Of a stretch of 64,000 nucleotides of DNA, positions 23,912 through 36,235 are shown piece by piece. This DNA comes from Pinus tabuliformis (taxonomy: Eukaryota; Streptophyta; Pinopsida; Pinales; Pinaceae). The stretch spans positions 1,071,859,369-1,071,923,368 of the forward strand of contig CM062820.1 of assembly GCA_031772625.1 (NCBI GenBank), written 5' to 3'. How positions within the stretch are numbered: position 1 is the first letter of the stretch; each line of letters opens with the position of its first letter. A program made the translations under genes and the position numbers. Under the pieces are notes generated by a model, which saw only the letters and a program-made list of their open reading frames with translations, searched no databases and was not told the DNA's origin.

Positions 23912-24685
23912 TTGGTATCATAATTTTTATATATCATGTTGCATTTCTTCCTCTTCTTCATGAGTCATGCTAGAGCTTTCAGGTTACTTAGTAGGTGTTT
24001 CCATTTTCTTTCTTCGGGGTATCAATTTTCAATAATAATGCTTCACTATGCCCTTTGAATTCCTTCAAACTAATTTTTCAAACCAAGCTTATGCAAAAAT
24101 TTAAAAAAAAAAAACTACACACCTTTTTTCACTTTGTAGGAGCTCAATATTGAATCTAATGTATTCCTGTAATTTTGGATCTCCAAGATCTAAAATTTCT
24201 TCCTACAGCAACCCTCTGATTAATATTTCTAACCCCACAAGTTTGATCAAGATTGGATTCTCAAATGAAGAGTTATTCCAAATCTCCCACTATGACTTGA
24301 GTATAGACTAGTTCAGTAAAGCGAACTTGTACGACGTGTCGCGGGTCACTGTTTCAACCTTAGGTTCTGAAAATGATACCCAAAAAACTACATTCCATCC
24401 TCTTTCTGTAACTTCTTACGAAAATAAAATATGATGCTCAGAGCAGAATTTATGATGATTTTCCCAATGTCACATGTTTGGAATATTTTTCGAGGGTCTG
24501 GAAAACCCTAAATTCCTCGGATTATATATCCGAAAATATAGCGATACAAGATCTAAAATTCGGGCTCGAGGTTCAGACCGATTCCATCTCAAATGGGTTT
24601 TTTTTTTATATTTTGGAACTTTGTAGAGATAAATTTATAACGAAGGTTCCACGATGACTTGTTTGGAGTAGTGAAACCCTAGAAT
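23912..24685 (-). other. Chromovirus leader between primer site and gag
   Basis: Untranslated leader of about 770 bp. No ORF or motif is recognised. Confidence 0.6.
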
Positions 24686-24702
24686 CCAAAGCTCTGACAC
24701 CA
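24686..24702 (-). promoter_or_regulatory. Primer-binding site, tRNA-Met type
   Basis: On the minus strand it reads TGGTGTCAGAGCTTTGG, two bases after the 5' LTR. The standard plant site is TGGTATCAGAGC. Confidence 0.82.
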
Positions 24703-24704
24703 AA

Positions 24705-25037
24705 TGTTATGAAACTAGCTCACAATAAGATAGAAAAGAGCGATGAACACATTACAATTCAGCGTCTTTGAAGGGGAAGCCTCCTTTACATTACTTAAAT
24801 GAACAATTCTTGGATGATTCGAATGAAAAAACCTCCTTTCAATATATAGGAGCCTAAGGGGTCACAATATAACCAAAGCCGACGTAACAATAATAATATA
24901 AAGGCACAAAAATAACAATAGTGGAATTGTATGGGGCACAATAATAACAATATGGGGACAATAGGGGCACAACAATAACAATAAGGGATACAACAACAAT
25001 AATAATGGGGAATCACTAGTATTATAGGGACCTAACA
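24705..25037 (-). repeat. 5' LTR of the chromovirus
   Basis: 333 bp with the same TGTTAGG...CATAACA ends on the minus strand as the copy at 19213-19546. The TATA region reads aatatatagg here. Confidence 0.88.
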
Positions 25038-25108
25038 CCCACCTCGATCGGGGTGATATATTAGACATGATGAAGATGTAGTCCTCCCAAACTTAGAGAA
25101 AAAAAAAT
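25038..25108 (+). mobile_element. Possible tail of the split SINE-like element
   Basis: This continues the sequence cut at 19212 and ends in a run of nine adenines (25099-25107), as SINE tails do. With the head at 19129-19212 the element would be about 150 bp. No clear target duplication is seen. Confidence 0.3.
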
Positions 25109-25214
25109 ATAAATGTGGTTAATAAAACAATTTTCAAAATTTTAAATTTTTTATTTTTATTATTTATTTATTGCTAAGACTTTAATAAATTTTGAATAAA
25201 CTTCATTCTATTAC

Positions 25215-26252
<1,038 letters not shown>

Positions 26253-26940
26253 CACTACAAGAAAAAAGGTCATTGGTGAGGGTCATGCTTGTGATGGAAC
26301 TTTAAGGTCCCTCACCAATGTTGCATATGGTGACGGTCTTTAAAAAAGCGTCGTTGTAAGTGTATATAGTGATGGTCCTTTATAGTTTGTCACCAAAGCC
26401 ATTTTCAATGACACTTTTGGTGAGGGTCGTTAAAGGCCCATCACTAATTCTCTTTTTCGTGACAATTTTGGTGAGGGTCGTTAAAGGGCCATCACTAATT
26501 CTCTCTTTGTTGACACTTCTAGTGACAATCTTTTATTGACCATCACCAATGATCTTTTTGGTTACTTTTGGTGACGGTCAATAAATGTTCATCATTATTT
26601 ATCTTTCCAATGAGTTTTTTATGACGCTTCATGCCTGTGACGAACCTTTAAGGTCCATCACCAATGTCGCATATGGTGACAGTCTTTAAAAAATCATTGT
26701 TGTAAGTGTATATAGTGATGGTCCTTTAAGGTTTGTCACCAAAGCCATTTTCAATGACACTTTTGGTGAGGGTCGTTAAAGGCCCATCACTAATTATCTC
26801 TTTGGTGACACTTCGAGTGACGATCTTTTATTTACCATCACCAATTCTCTTTTTGGTTACTTTTGGTGATGATCAAAAAATGTTCATCATCATTGAACAT
26901 TCCAATGAGTTTTTAATGACGCTATGTACCTGTTACTATA
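26253..26940. mobile_element. CACTA-like terminus with subterminal repeats
   Basis: CACTACAAGAAAAAAGG at 26253-26269 matches the terminal inverted repeat of plant CACTA (En/Spm) elements. It is followed by many copies of TGGTGA(G/C)GGTC and its complement GACC(A/T)TCACCA, as expected of subterminal transposase-binding repeats. The block from about 26290 is tandemly duplicated with a 346-bp period (catatggtgac at 26324 and 26670). The opposite terminus, ending in TTCTTGTAGTG, is not in the window, so this is a truncated or solo end. Confidence 0.65.
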
Positions 26941-27189
26941 TTTTTGTCAAAATATAATGATTTAAGACCATTGTTGTGGAGTCTTTTTCATTATGTGTCC
27001 AAGGTCATAGTGGTTATAATAGTCAGTCAATTTGTTAAGAAGTAATTGATGTGTATCATTTCCTATGAGTTAACACATGATTCATCTCTATTAGGATTAT
27101 TATCTATCAAATTTCCTTTAAATAAAGTTCCACTAGTGTCTGTAGGAACGATATTATTTAATACATAATCAAGCTCTGTCAATTCTATT
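26941..27189. other. No feature seen
   Basis: Short non-coding stretch between the CACTA-like end and the degenerate repeat field. Confidence 0.45.
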
Positions 27190-27965
27190 AATGAGAGAGA
27201 CCTAACACTCCTCAACACTCATGGCACACCTTAACATGCTTTGGAACAATACACTAACATTCCTTGGCACCTTGCACGTCTTGGAACATATTTGTACCTG
27301 GAACATCTTTGTACCTAGAACCTCTTGCCATGAGTAGGACGCCAAAGCACATGTTGGCATGCCATAGCATAGCATAACACTCCCCTATCATGTGTTGGAA
27401 TTCCCTGTAGTCCCTAGCATGCCCTCGAACTCCTTGGCATAATATTGCATTGACAAAAATTAGCACTTGGACACATTGGCACTTGGCATGTATTAGAACA
27501 TATTATTAGTATGCCTAGCATGCCCCTTTTGAAAAAGATAAAGTCCTGACTTATTAACACTCTTATGTGTTCATTTCCTTTCATTTTAGCTTCGTTATTC
27601 CTTTTGTTGCCTTGAAACTCCTTGATGCATATTGGCATACTCTGGCACCCTGCACATCCTAGCATGTATTAGCACCTGGAATGCCTTGGCACTATTTGGC
27701 ACATGTTATCACACCCCGGAACTACCTAGCACACTCTAGCACTTCTTGACATTCCTTGATATTCCCTTGCATGCCTTACCCGTTCTTAGCATACCTTGTC
27801 ACTCCCTCCTTGGCATGACAACTAGCACTGATTGACACTCCCCAACACACCCTCATATTCATTCACTTCCATGCATTTTGACTTAATTCTCCCTTGTGTT
27901 GTCCTAGTACTCCCTAACACTCCTCATCATACATTGGCACTCTCTAGCACACCTTAGCACTCATA
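27190..27965. repeat. Degenerate TTGGCAC/TAGCAC repeat field
   Basis: For nearly 780 bp, variants of (c)ctTGGCAC, cTAGCAC(a/t)c, cTAGCATGcc and aacactcc recur every 10-20 bp without fixed period. The strand is strongly C-rich and G-poor around the motifs. It reads like a heavily mutated minisatellite. Short ORFs here have no domain. Confidence 0.65.
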
Positions 27966-28489
27966 AGTGAAGAATGAAACTTTTAACCAATGTTACTAGA
28001 CTTGGAATAGACAATAAATTGGTGAGGCAAAAGAGCTAAGATTTTTAATCAGATTGGGGGAAAAATGGAAAAAATCAGGAAAAAATCAGTGAATTCAATA
28101 AATAAAAATATACACATATATCGAATTAAAAAAAAAAAAAACCATTTTCATTGATATTTAGTAAAGCCATGTCCAAACAATTCATAATATCAATAGATGT
28201 CCAAAATATCATGAATGATTAAGCATCTGATATATGTTATGAGTCCAAACATGATCCAAAGTACTGAGTCATGACTCCTAACTAGTGACTACATAGAACT
28301 AGAAGCAACTGCTTCTAAAAGTTTACAAACAACTGCATACTAATTAGAAAAAATCAATAACTAAGAGTCTAAGACTCTTCAAGGTCTATTGGTGAATGAT
28401 CCAAACCTATCATTATCATGAGACATTGAAATGTGAATTTAAGTTTGACTTTGAAATTTAAAGTTTAAACTTTAAATTCCAAATCAGAT
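27966..28489. other. Likely 3' flank of the hAT element
   Basis: Non-coding, AT-rich, downstream of the hAT C-terminal fragment on the minus strand. I looked for a terminal inverted repeat matching sequence beyond 61700 and could not fix one. Confidence 0.4.
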
Positions 28490-28728
28490 TGTGAAACCTT
28501 CAAATTCAAGCTCTGCCCTAGTATTTTCTTGTTGCAAAGTTGTAGATTGTAATGGAAATATACAAGTTCATTTAAGTGCTTTTGTGTCGATCGGTTGCAC
28601 ATCTTAGAATGTATTTTCTAAAACATGCTCCAATTTCACTCACAACCTGAAGCACTGCATGCTTGGTTTAAGATTCGAATGGCAAATCTCTTCAAATCTG
28701 GTGTATCACTACAAAAGCTTTTCCACCA
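28490..28728 (-). pseudogene. hAT transposase C-terminal dimerisation domain (fragment)
   Basis: Translated on the minus strand from 28728, one frame reads WWKSFCSDTPDLKRFAIRIL, then ACSASGCE, a stop, NWSMF, a stop, KIHSKMCNR, then LNELVYFHYNLQL. This is the conserved hAT dimerisation region, whose family pattern is SASGCERNWS...HSKKRNRL...LVYVHYNLRL. It is the end of the transposase whose front part is at 59958-61618, separated by the nested retrotransposons. The two stops (TGA and TAG) show it is dead. Confidence 0.85.
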
Positions 28729-28921
28729 AAGACCAAGCAAGTGGAAAGGGTTTGTGAGTAGACGTACTAAATTCTAAATAGTAAAAACTTAAAAAGACAA
28801 CAAAATTTAATAAAACATTTAACATACAAAATAAAGTTTAAACAAATTTAATGAACTGATAAAGCCTTCAAGCCTCAAAGGGGACCTAGCAACACCTTAG
28901 ACCTTTCTCGTATAACACTGG

Positions 28922-28926
28922 TATAG
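28922..28926. other. Target duplication TATAG, left
   Basis: TATAG directly before 28927 is repeated exactly at 59804-59808, directly after the outer element. Confidence 0.92.
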
Positions 28927-29954
28927 TGTTACCGAGAATAGTGTCTATGCAGAACTGCTAATCCCACTAAGGCTGGTAGCTACCTTAGAAACAAACAAAC
29001 TAAAATACTTTCGTTTTCCTTTATGAAAGATAGATGAGAGAAGAATAAGGAGACCAACCTCTGTCTTGCGCTTGGTTCCTTGCTCGATTCCTCTCTCTTC
29101 TGATAGTCCTTTGCTACTTGCTTTCGTACCCAGCTTCACAGAGTACCTGTAGAATCAAAGCAGCATAACACTATATGAGAACATAGATCTATTATCATAA
29201 GCAATATAGGATCAAATGTATATTAACCACACAAATGCATAAAACATCAATCACACAAGTGTATGGAGGAAAAATTGAATAGTTTTATTGATAATCAAGA
29301 AAGAGCCAAGAGAATTACAATTGATTTTTCTGACCCAACATTATCCTCTCAACAAGTAAGCCCTTCTTCACCTCATGAAAAGCTTAGATCACCCAACACT
29401 ATGATGTTGTCTCAAGAAACCAACAACACTTCCTTACAAGATGCAAAATTCCAGCCTCTGGATCTCTGGGATGAGGGATCCATATATAGATGTCTGCAAG
29501 GGAGGTGAGTCAGCTTGAGATTTGATTAGTGTCTTCCCTCTAATAGTTCTTGATTCCACTTGGAGATTGATGATCTCTTACTCATCACTGGTTGAATTTA
29601 GAGAGGCAAGTGTCATAGGAGAAGTTTCTAGAAGATTCCATGCTTCTCCAAATTGCAGATTAACCCTACCATTTGTCCCTTCTCACCCATCACACCCCAT
29701 AGAAGGGATTTTTGACATGCAACGCACCTACTGTGTGTATTTAGGTGGGATGCAACGCACTTTGCCTATGGAGTAGGTGAAATGGTCCAGTTTTGACCAG
29801 TTCTGAGTAGTTTTTCATGGAGAACTTCTGGGAGATGCTGTAATCAGATGACCTTGTTCTTTTAGGGGTTGGAACAACACCTTTAAGGACTTAGGAGCCC
29901 TTGGTTTATGGAAATTTATTCTTGGGGTTTCAATGCCCAAAAATTTCTATAACA
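28927..29954 (-). repeat. 3' LTR of the outer element
   Basis: 1,028 bp. A TATA box (TATATATGG on the minus strand) lies at 29480-29488. Matches 58774-59803 along its length. Confidence 0.92.
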
Positions 29955-30690
29955 GTTGCCCTCTAAAGCATGAGGTCATTAATCTTTTGATGTCGGGTGA
30001 AATGCTTTATCATGAGGATCCGAAGTTCTTTCAAGCTGGAAGGAGACCTGTAATAAGATACAATAGAATACATTATCTTCATAATATTTTCATGATCCAG
30101 CTGAAGCGGGCATTCCCATGATCAGCTTTATAAATTCATTTTTCATGTACATGAGACAGACAATCGTCTGAGTGTAGAATGATGATTCTAGTAGAGCCAT
30201 CATCCCTTAGAGTGGATGATTATTTGTGCAGCAATGATGTACATTTGATGTCTTTATTTTCCTGAATATATATCACAGCCCAGATGGATGGAACTAGATC
30301 CTGGGTCTTCAATCTCGTTCGATCTTCACTCAAAGTACAAGTCAATCCATGTGAGAGATGTTTTGGAGTCGAACATGGAAAGACATCGCCTGATTACCAA
30401 CCAATGATGTAAGTTGTTAACAGGCACGAGAGGAATCACCAATAATGATAATGATCCTCAAGGTACTGCAGTACAATTCACGTGGTGTGAATAAGGGACT
30501 TGGTGCCGAACACCACGTAAAATCTTTCGGTCGAAGGCCATTGATGTAAACCTGTCGCCAGAAGTGAGAAACTTGCCATTGAGGCATGCAAGCTTCAAAG
30601 TACTGAAAGGGTTGTTCCTAGATCAACTTCTTGGATAATGAGCTGATGTTGACAAGAAGCGATCCATCATAGGAGGGCCTTAATGAATCC
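29955..30690 (-). other. Internal tail of the outer element, left of the nested insertion
   Basis: Non-coding. The polypurine-like CTTTAGAGGGCAAC (29955-29968 on the minus strand) precedes the 3' LTR. The rest aligns to 1000-1690 in the relic copy. Target duplication AATCC of the nested element is at 30686-30690. Confidence 0.75.
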
Positions 30691-31516
30691 TGTTATCACC
30701 CAGGTTGTTCCCTATGACTCCCAAGGGAATACGGCCGGGGTAACCACTAACCAGTCTTTGGATTGCAGCTTCTAGCCAAGCTGTAATCAGAGAGGGCTCT
30801 CTCTTTAAAGTTTAGCTCTGTTTTGATAGTATTTCAGGCTAGCTATGATGTTCAAGGTTTTGTTTTTGAAATGTGTTTGGTGATGATTACAGTTAATGTA
30901 TATAGGTGCTTACTAGCATGTCTTAGTCCATTGGGCATGGAGTCAATGGTCCTTTAGTTTGTCTGAGATACAGTGTGATACCTTAGTGATGCTGCAGAGC
31001 CAGATTTGTGTCTGAGGAAAAACGTTCATAATAGTTATTGAGTGGGGTGTATCCAGTTTATGTAAGGTAATTAAGAATCTTACAGAAAACTGCTAAAGAA
31101 AAGACGGTAGGAATATCAATCTAGAAGCAATGAAGAATTTCTAGTTAACATTGACACATATAGAATTAATAGACACATGAGCAGCTAAGAATTCATGTAT
31201 ATCGTTAATTCTGGAAGCTAACATTCACAGCAGCAAAAATTGAGCACAAAGTGTAATAAAACAAATCCTGTACTATTCTTTTTCTTCACTGCTAGCTTAG
31301 TACAACATAAGTATGGTTTGATAAACACAAGAAGACAAGAAACAGAGATTGAGGAAAACTTGTTATTTCATCAGGCAGCACAGGAATTCTGCATCAGCAC
31401 ATCTAGCATCATCCATACATCAAATACTTCAGGAAATCACTGAGCTGGTCCAGCCCTCTGTATTAGATAAAACTGAAAGTATACAATAGATTCTCCTTGG
31501 AGTCAAAAATCACGAA

Positions 31517-31548
31517 CCCCTTATGTGTTACTAAGGGGAGTATTTATA
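31517..31548 (-). promoter_or_regulatory. Promoter module B, 3' LTR copy
   Basis: TATAAATA on the minus strand (31541-31548) is followed at once by an inverted repeat, CCCCTTA (31517-31523) with TAAGGGG (31532-31538), which covers the expected start site. It lies downstream of the LTR ORF and upstream of the LTR end, so in the 5' LTR it would start the genomic gag-pol RNA. The 5' LTR copy of the TATA is at 45352-45359. Confidence 0.6.
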
Positions 31549-31871
31549 CAAAATTTACATGTAAAAATATCAGGAAAAGGAGTTAATGGCTCATAAATGT
31601 TATGCCAACTCCTGGAGGTTGGTAGCTGAGAAAGTAAAAGCTGTAGTAACTTTTTATTGCTTTAGATGTCAAAAATAGTCAGAAATTGATGACTTGGTGG
31701 GTGTCGAAGTCGGCTGAGGCTAAGCTGTCCAAATATGCGCATTTGCTTATCCTTTAGGCTAGCTGTCATTGTCCTTATGCTGAGTCACCCTTTCAGCTGC
31801 CTTTATTTCTGACTTTGTCATGCTGTTTGTCTTGTAGTGACCTGGAGCTGGCAGTGGCCGAACAACTGAGG

Positions 31872-34800
31872 CTACCGTGGCAAAATCTGAAGCATCGCTT
31901 GCCACCAATCCTCCTTAGGCATTTGATGTCTCCGAATTTTTATCAAGGTCTCATCGGCCTCTGTATACCTATAAAAGTTAGGAGGAGTTTCAAACAGATG
32001 ATTTACCTCATTTTCAATGAAGAAGAGGCCTTCAAGTTTTTCATACAAGCTCTGTCCTGTGGGGGGCCCTGTTTGCTCAGGTGTACTGCCAGATGCAATA
32101 ATCTGATTTTCAATAGTGGTTGCCATTCTGTTGGCAAATTGATCTCGAGAGATCAGTCTTCCTGCACCACTTAGGAGGCTGGGCAGTCCCTTAGATTGTA
32201 GCACTGCCATCTTGACTTTATATTCCTCCACCTCAGCTTGTATCTCATAGCACTTCCTCTCCATAGTTTGTACATAGTTCCTGAGAGTTAGTACCTTCTT
32301 AGCAGTGAGGACAGCCTCGGTTCTGTTGGCAATGCCTGTGGCTGCCAGTTCCTCCTTTTCTTGCCTGTTCAGGAAGTCTATCATCCTGTTGGCCTGTTCT
32401 GGCTTGTCTCCCAGTGTTGTCTTGGCCTTATGTATTTCTACTTGTGCTTGGCCCATTAAGTCCATCTGTTCATGTATTGTTTTGATTGACCTCCATTGTT
32501 GATTGATGGAATGGCCAATTTTGACCCATAGAATCCTCTTTATGTCGGCCATGGCAGTCTCTAGATTCAGTTCCTTCTCTAAGGCCTTGATCTTGTCTTT
32601 TAGGGCCTTTATTTCTCTGCCCTGCTTTGCTACAGTTACTTTTGACTTGTCATATTTGGCATCCAGTTCTGCCAATTTTTCCTTGGCCTTCTTTATTTCA
32701 TTGGCCTGGAGCTCCATTTCCTTGATGGCCTTAGTCAATTCTTCTATACTTGCACTGGCATCTGGAGCTGCTGTTGTTCCTGCTGCTTCTGTTGTGGGGG
32801 CCACTGCTACCCTTGAAGTTGTTGCTGTTGTTGAAGTAGTTGGAGGAGCTTGGGAAGTGGATTCTCCCTATTTATCTTGTAATGCTCCTTCCAGCTCTTT
32901 CTCCAAATCCATGATCCTCTGGTCTAGCTGCATTATGAGGTCTAATTGGTTATCAACCTGTTTTTGCTTTTGAAGCTCTGCGGTTTGAGGGTGCTCTGTG
33001 GGCTGCAGCTTCAACCTCTTCTTTAATGCATTCAGGTCATCATCTTTCTTCTTCATAATGGCCTTCACACCCTTTGGATCACTAGGATCATGTCCTAGAT
33101 CAATGATGATGTCCTCAAGAGACTTTATTCTATTGTCTTTGGCCAAGGAAGACATTCTCTCAAAATCCAACTGTGTGTTGGTGTTTCTCAGGGATTCTTT
33201 TAGCTCATGGGCCATGGTTGCCCTCTCCACCAAGGTTGCATAAACCATTTCTCCAGCTTGCTTGTGGAGTTCTATTTGGTCCATGGGATGGATGTCTTTG
33301 GCCATGACCTCCACCCTTGTCTTCACAAAATCTGCAGCTGACTTAGGCTGCGGTATTGTAGGCTTAAAGTGACTGAGGATTATTTTCTCCTCTTTAATGT
33401 CATACATAGACATTAGCCTTTCTTGCTGGGCTGGTGTTGCATCTATAAATTGCTTGTAGACCTCAGCCCTCAGCAGATCATTCTGAGCTTTTATTTGTTT
33501 GAAAGAAGCCTTAGTGCTCTTGGGCTTCTTGCTCTGCTAGGAGGAGGAAGACACCTCCAAACCAAGTTGCAATCCTTGCTCCTGCTGAAAGGAGCTTGTC
33601 CCTGTGTGTTGGCTGCCCTCCCTATTTTTCCTTGAGCTGTAAAGGAATTCTTCAGTGATGTCTTCTACCTTTGGGGAGTCTAGCCTTTGCCTTTTGGCTC
33701 CTGGTTGTTGGGAGGATCCACTAATTGGAGTGGACTCTTCTCTATCTCTTTTCATACCCCTTTCTTCATGTGCTGGGGTCTGCAAACTTGGAGCAGTTAA
33801 TGGCTCAGTCTGTGGAGGTGGAGTTTGCATTACTGGAGCTGCTGGTAGCTCCGTTTGTTGAGGGGCAGTCTGCTCTTGCTGCTGTTCTGTCTGCTGCCCT
33901 TGTTGGGGCTCTTGATGCTGCTCATTTGCAGGGGCAGGATTTTCTTTCACTGTTTCCTCCTCTGCACCCATTATCCCTTTGCCTTTGTCTGCAGCTGGTG
34001 CTGCTATGGAAGGTGCTTGTGTGACTGGTGCAGTCCTTGAGGCCGAGGTGCCTTCTCCTGTTGAATAAGGCCGCTTGAAAGGTACCTGCTGCACAGAGTC
34101 TAGGTCAATGGTTTTTTCAAGCTCCTTCATATTCTTTAGCATTATCTCTTCTTCAGTTAGCTTTTCAACTAGAGTACCCTGCTGCCATTCTTGCTGGTTG
34201 GCATATCTTTCAATGTGTGGGTATTGACAATGCCTATAACCTAAAAGCCTGTATTTGTTTCTTCTGGCAGTAATAAAGCACTCAGGGTCATAAGGGACCC
34301 ACCGAAAACTATATGATAGTTTATATTTGTCCTTGAGGATGAGGTCAGCATCTTCCCACCCTTCTTTCTGATTCATGATGAAGGGGCCCAACTGGTGTTT
34401 GAACTTGAGGTGGGCCTTCTTTTTGGCGCTATGGAAGTGGGTGAGGTCAGATTGAATCAGCTGCCTATAATACTCCAAGGCAAACATCCTCATAGGCACA
34501 TATTTTGGGAGGCTGTATGGATAGAGCTCACAGCCATAGACTCTGATGACTGTATGATCATCATATGGGTACCAATCACCTATTTTACATTTTTTGGAAA
34601 GCTGCAGAGTTTTCTGCATTTCAGTTGATATGCAGGGAGGAGGGGACCTCATCAATAGGCAAGAGACTGGATACACAAATTGGTCAACAAACTCACAATA
34701 GGAATAGGGTGAGTTTGTGACTTTGTGATAGACAGAGGTCCAGAAGATCACAGATCTTCTTTCCCCTCTATAATCCAGCTTTTTGATATAGCATGGAAAA

Positions 34801-35558
34801 GCCTCAGACTGATAATACATAAAGAGGTGATAAATATAGGCCGAGTACTTGAAGACCCCCTGTCTATCCACTGCACCCAACTGATCATGGATTTTGTTAG
34901 CTATAAACTTGGCAAAGTTATATTTGCGGGTAGGGGGTTGGCCTGGGCTGTAAACAGCTAGTAATACCAGCATTGTCTCATCCACATGTTCGCTGGTTCT
35001 GTATCCCAGCACATAAGCAATCATGTCCAGGAGTAATCTTCCTACTTCAATGAAGTGGACATCTAAATAAGGAGGTGGCCCTGCAGGCTGGCACTCAGGT
35101 CTCATGAATGTCCTGGTGACCTTTTGAATCTCCTCACTGGTCATCTTGGCACTAGTGTCCAGCAGATAGTTCATGGAGAATGGGATTAGCAGCTCTGTCT
35201 GATCAAAATGTAGCATTTTGTTGATGGATTCAGGATTAATGTAGAAGAGGATCCTCCTAGATGGAGTGCTAATAGCTTTGTGCTGCACATTATAGTTTTC
35301 AGCACATAGGCGAATGATTTCAGGGAAGACATTTACAGAGGGGAGACAATAGTATGGCAGGTTGGACTCCCATATCCCATATGTATCATGACCATTCAGG
35401 TAGTCCTCTCTCAACTGCCTGAAGGTCTGCAGAAAGTCCATGTTTCCCACATAGTCTTCAATAAGGTAGTCCTTGTCAGCAAGAGGCAAGGACTGCAGGT
35501 CTTTATTGGGTGGATTTAATGGAGCAACACTGAGAGCTGTGGGTGTAGGGGCAGCCAT
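31872..35558 (-). pseudogene. LTR-encoded protein of unknown function (3' LTR copy)
   Basis: A single frame of 1,229 codons starts at ATG 35558 and ends at TAG 31872, broken only by TAG at 33537-33539 and 32868-32870. In the other LTR these positions read CAG (Gln) and CAT (His), so the stops are recent. Residues 1 to about 480 look like a globular domain (ESNLPYYCLPSVNVFPEIIR, FKYSAYIYHLFMYYQSEAFP) that I do not recognise; a distant link to plant mobile-domain proteins is possible but unproven. Residues about 520-620 are Q/P-rich and hold a bipartite nuclear-localisation-like pattern (KRDREES and AKRQRLD). From about 675 to the end it is heptad-rich coiled coil (KIKALEKELNLE, RIMDLEKELEGAL). 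It is in the same sense as gag-pol. Confidence 0.8.
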
Positions 35559-36215
35559 TGTATGATCTGACTTTGAATACGGTGAGTGCAGTGGCTTGCA
35601 AAACTCTTAAGAGCTCAAATGATAGGTCAACTGTAGACAAAGTCTGAAATGTCTTTTACAGTGGAAAAACATGCTTGCTTCTGCAGTTTTTGGTAAATTC
35701 ACAGGGGTTGTGAATTGCTAGGGGTAAATTGCAGAGGGTATGTGAGGTTTACTTTGGAAAGGAGCTGCAGCTGGTCTACACCCGGAAAAAGGGAACAATG
35801 TTGGGCCCCTCGAGGACAAATTTAGAATTTTGGTCCGCGTTTTAACTGTTTTAGTGTTGAATTATGGTTCCGGGGTAATGCAGGTTACCTTAGCTCACCT
35901 TTAGGTAGTAGACAGAGCTTGTATGGAATTTGACAAGTGCTTTAATGGTGAATTTACAGAGAAATGGTATGCATGGGCCAAATGGAAGAATTACAGTGAA
36001 TACCTGGATAAAAACGCTTGAAAAGCCTGCGGGCCGAACTGTGGAGGCACAAGGTAGCTGAGTTGATAAGCTCGGGTGGCACAAATTCGAATTTTGGAGG
36101 TTCAGGAACAATCTGGCGTGGAAGCAGCAACAAGAGCTCTGTGTATTTTCGCTCGAAAATGACACAAAACGGCTATTTCGGGCGTTAATAACGGTAATTT
36201 TGGCAAAAATGGGTT

Positions 36216-36235
36216 ATTGGCGCTTTTCCGCCAAT
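36216..36235. promoter_or_regulatory. Inverted repeat with two CCAAT boxes
   Basis: ATTGGCG-cttttc-CGCCAAT is a perfect 7-bp inverted repeat giving a CCAAT box on each strand, next to the ACGT cluster. In the other LTR it has mutated in part (cgtttttccgctaat). Confidence 0.6.

Larger units (their letters stand above)
19213..25037 (-). mobile_element. Degenerate chromovirus (Ty3/gypsy), complete in outline
   Basis: Two short LTRs (19213-19546 and 24705-25037) bracket gag, protease, reverse transcriptase, RNase H, integrase and a chromodomain in order on the minus strand. The primer-binding site is of initiator-tRNA-Met type and a clean polypurine tract is present. Flanks are cccgt (left) and cccac (right); both could derive from a CCCGC duplication by CpG decay. 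LTRs differ by roughly 9% by eye, and every ORF has stops or frameshifts, so the copy is old and dead. Confidence 0.9.

Noticed and set aside
32305-34040. Plus-strand ORFs opposite the LTR ORF (also 46116-47851)
   Set aside because: They are antisense shadows of the minus-strand LTR ORF, with Leu/Ser-rich compositions produced by the complement of Gln/Glu/Lys codons.
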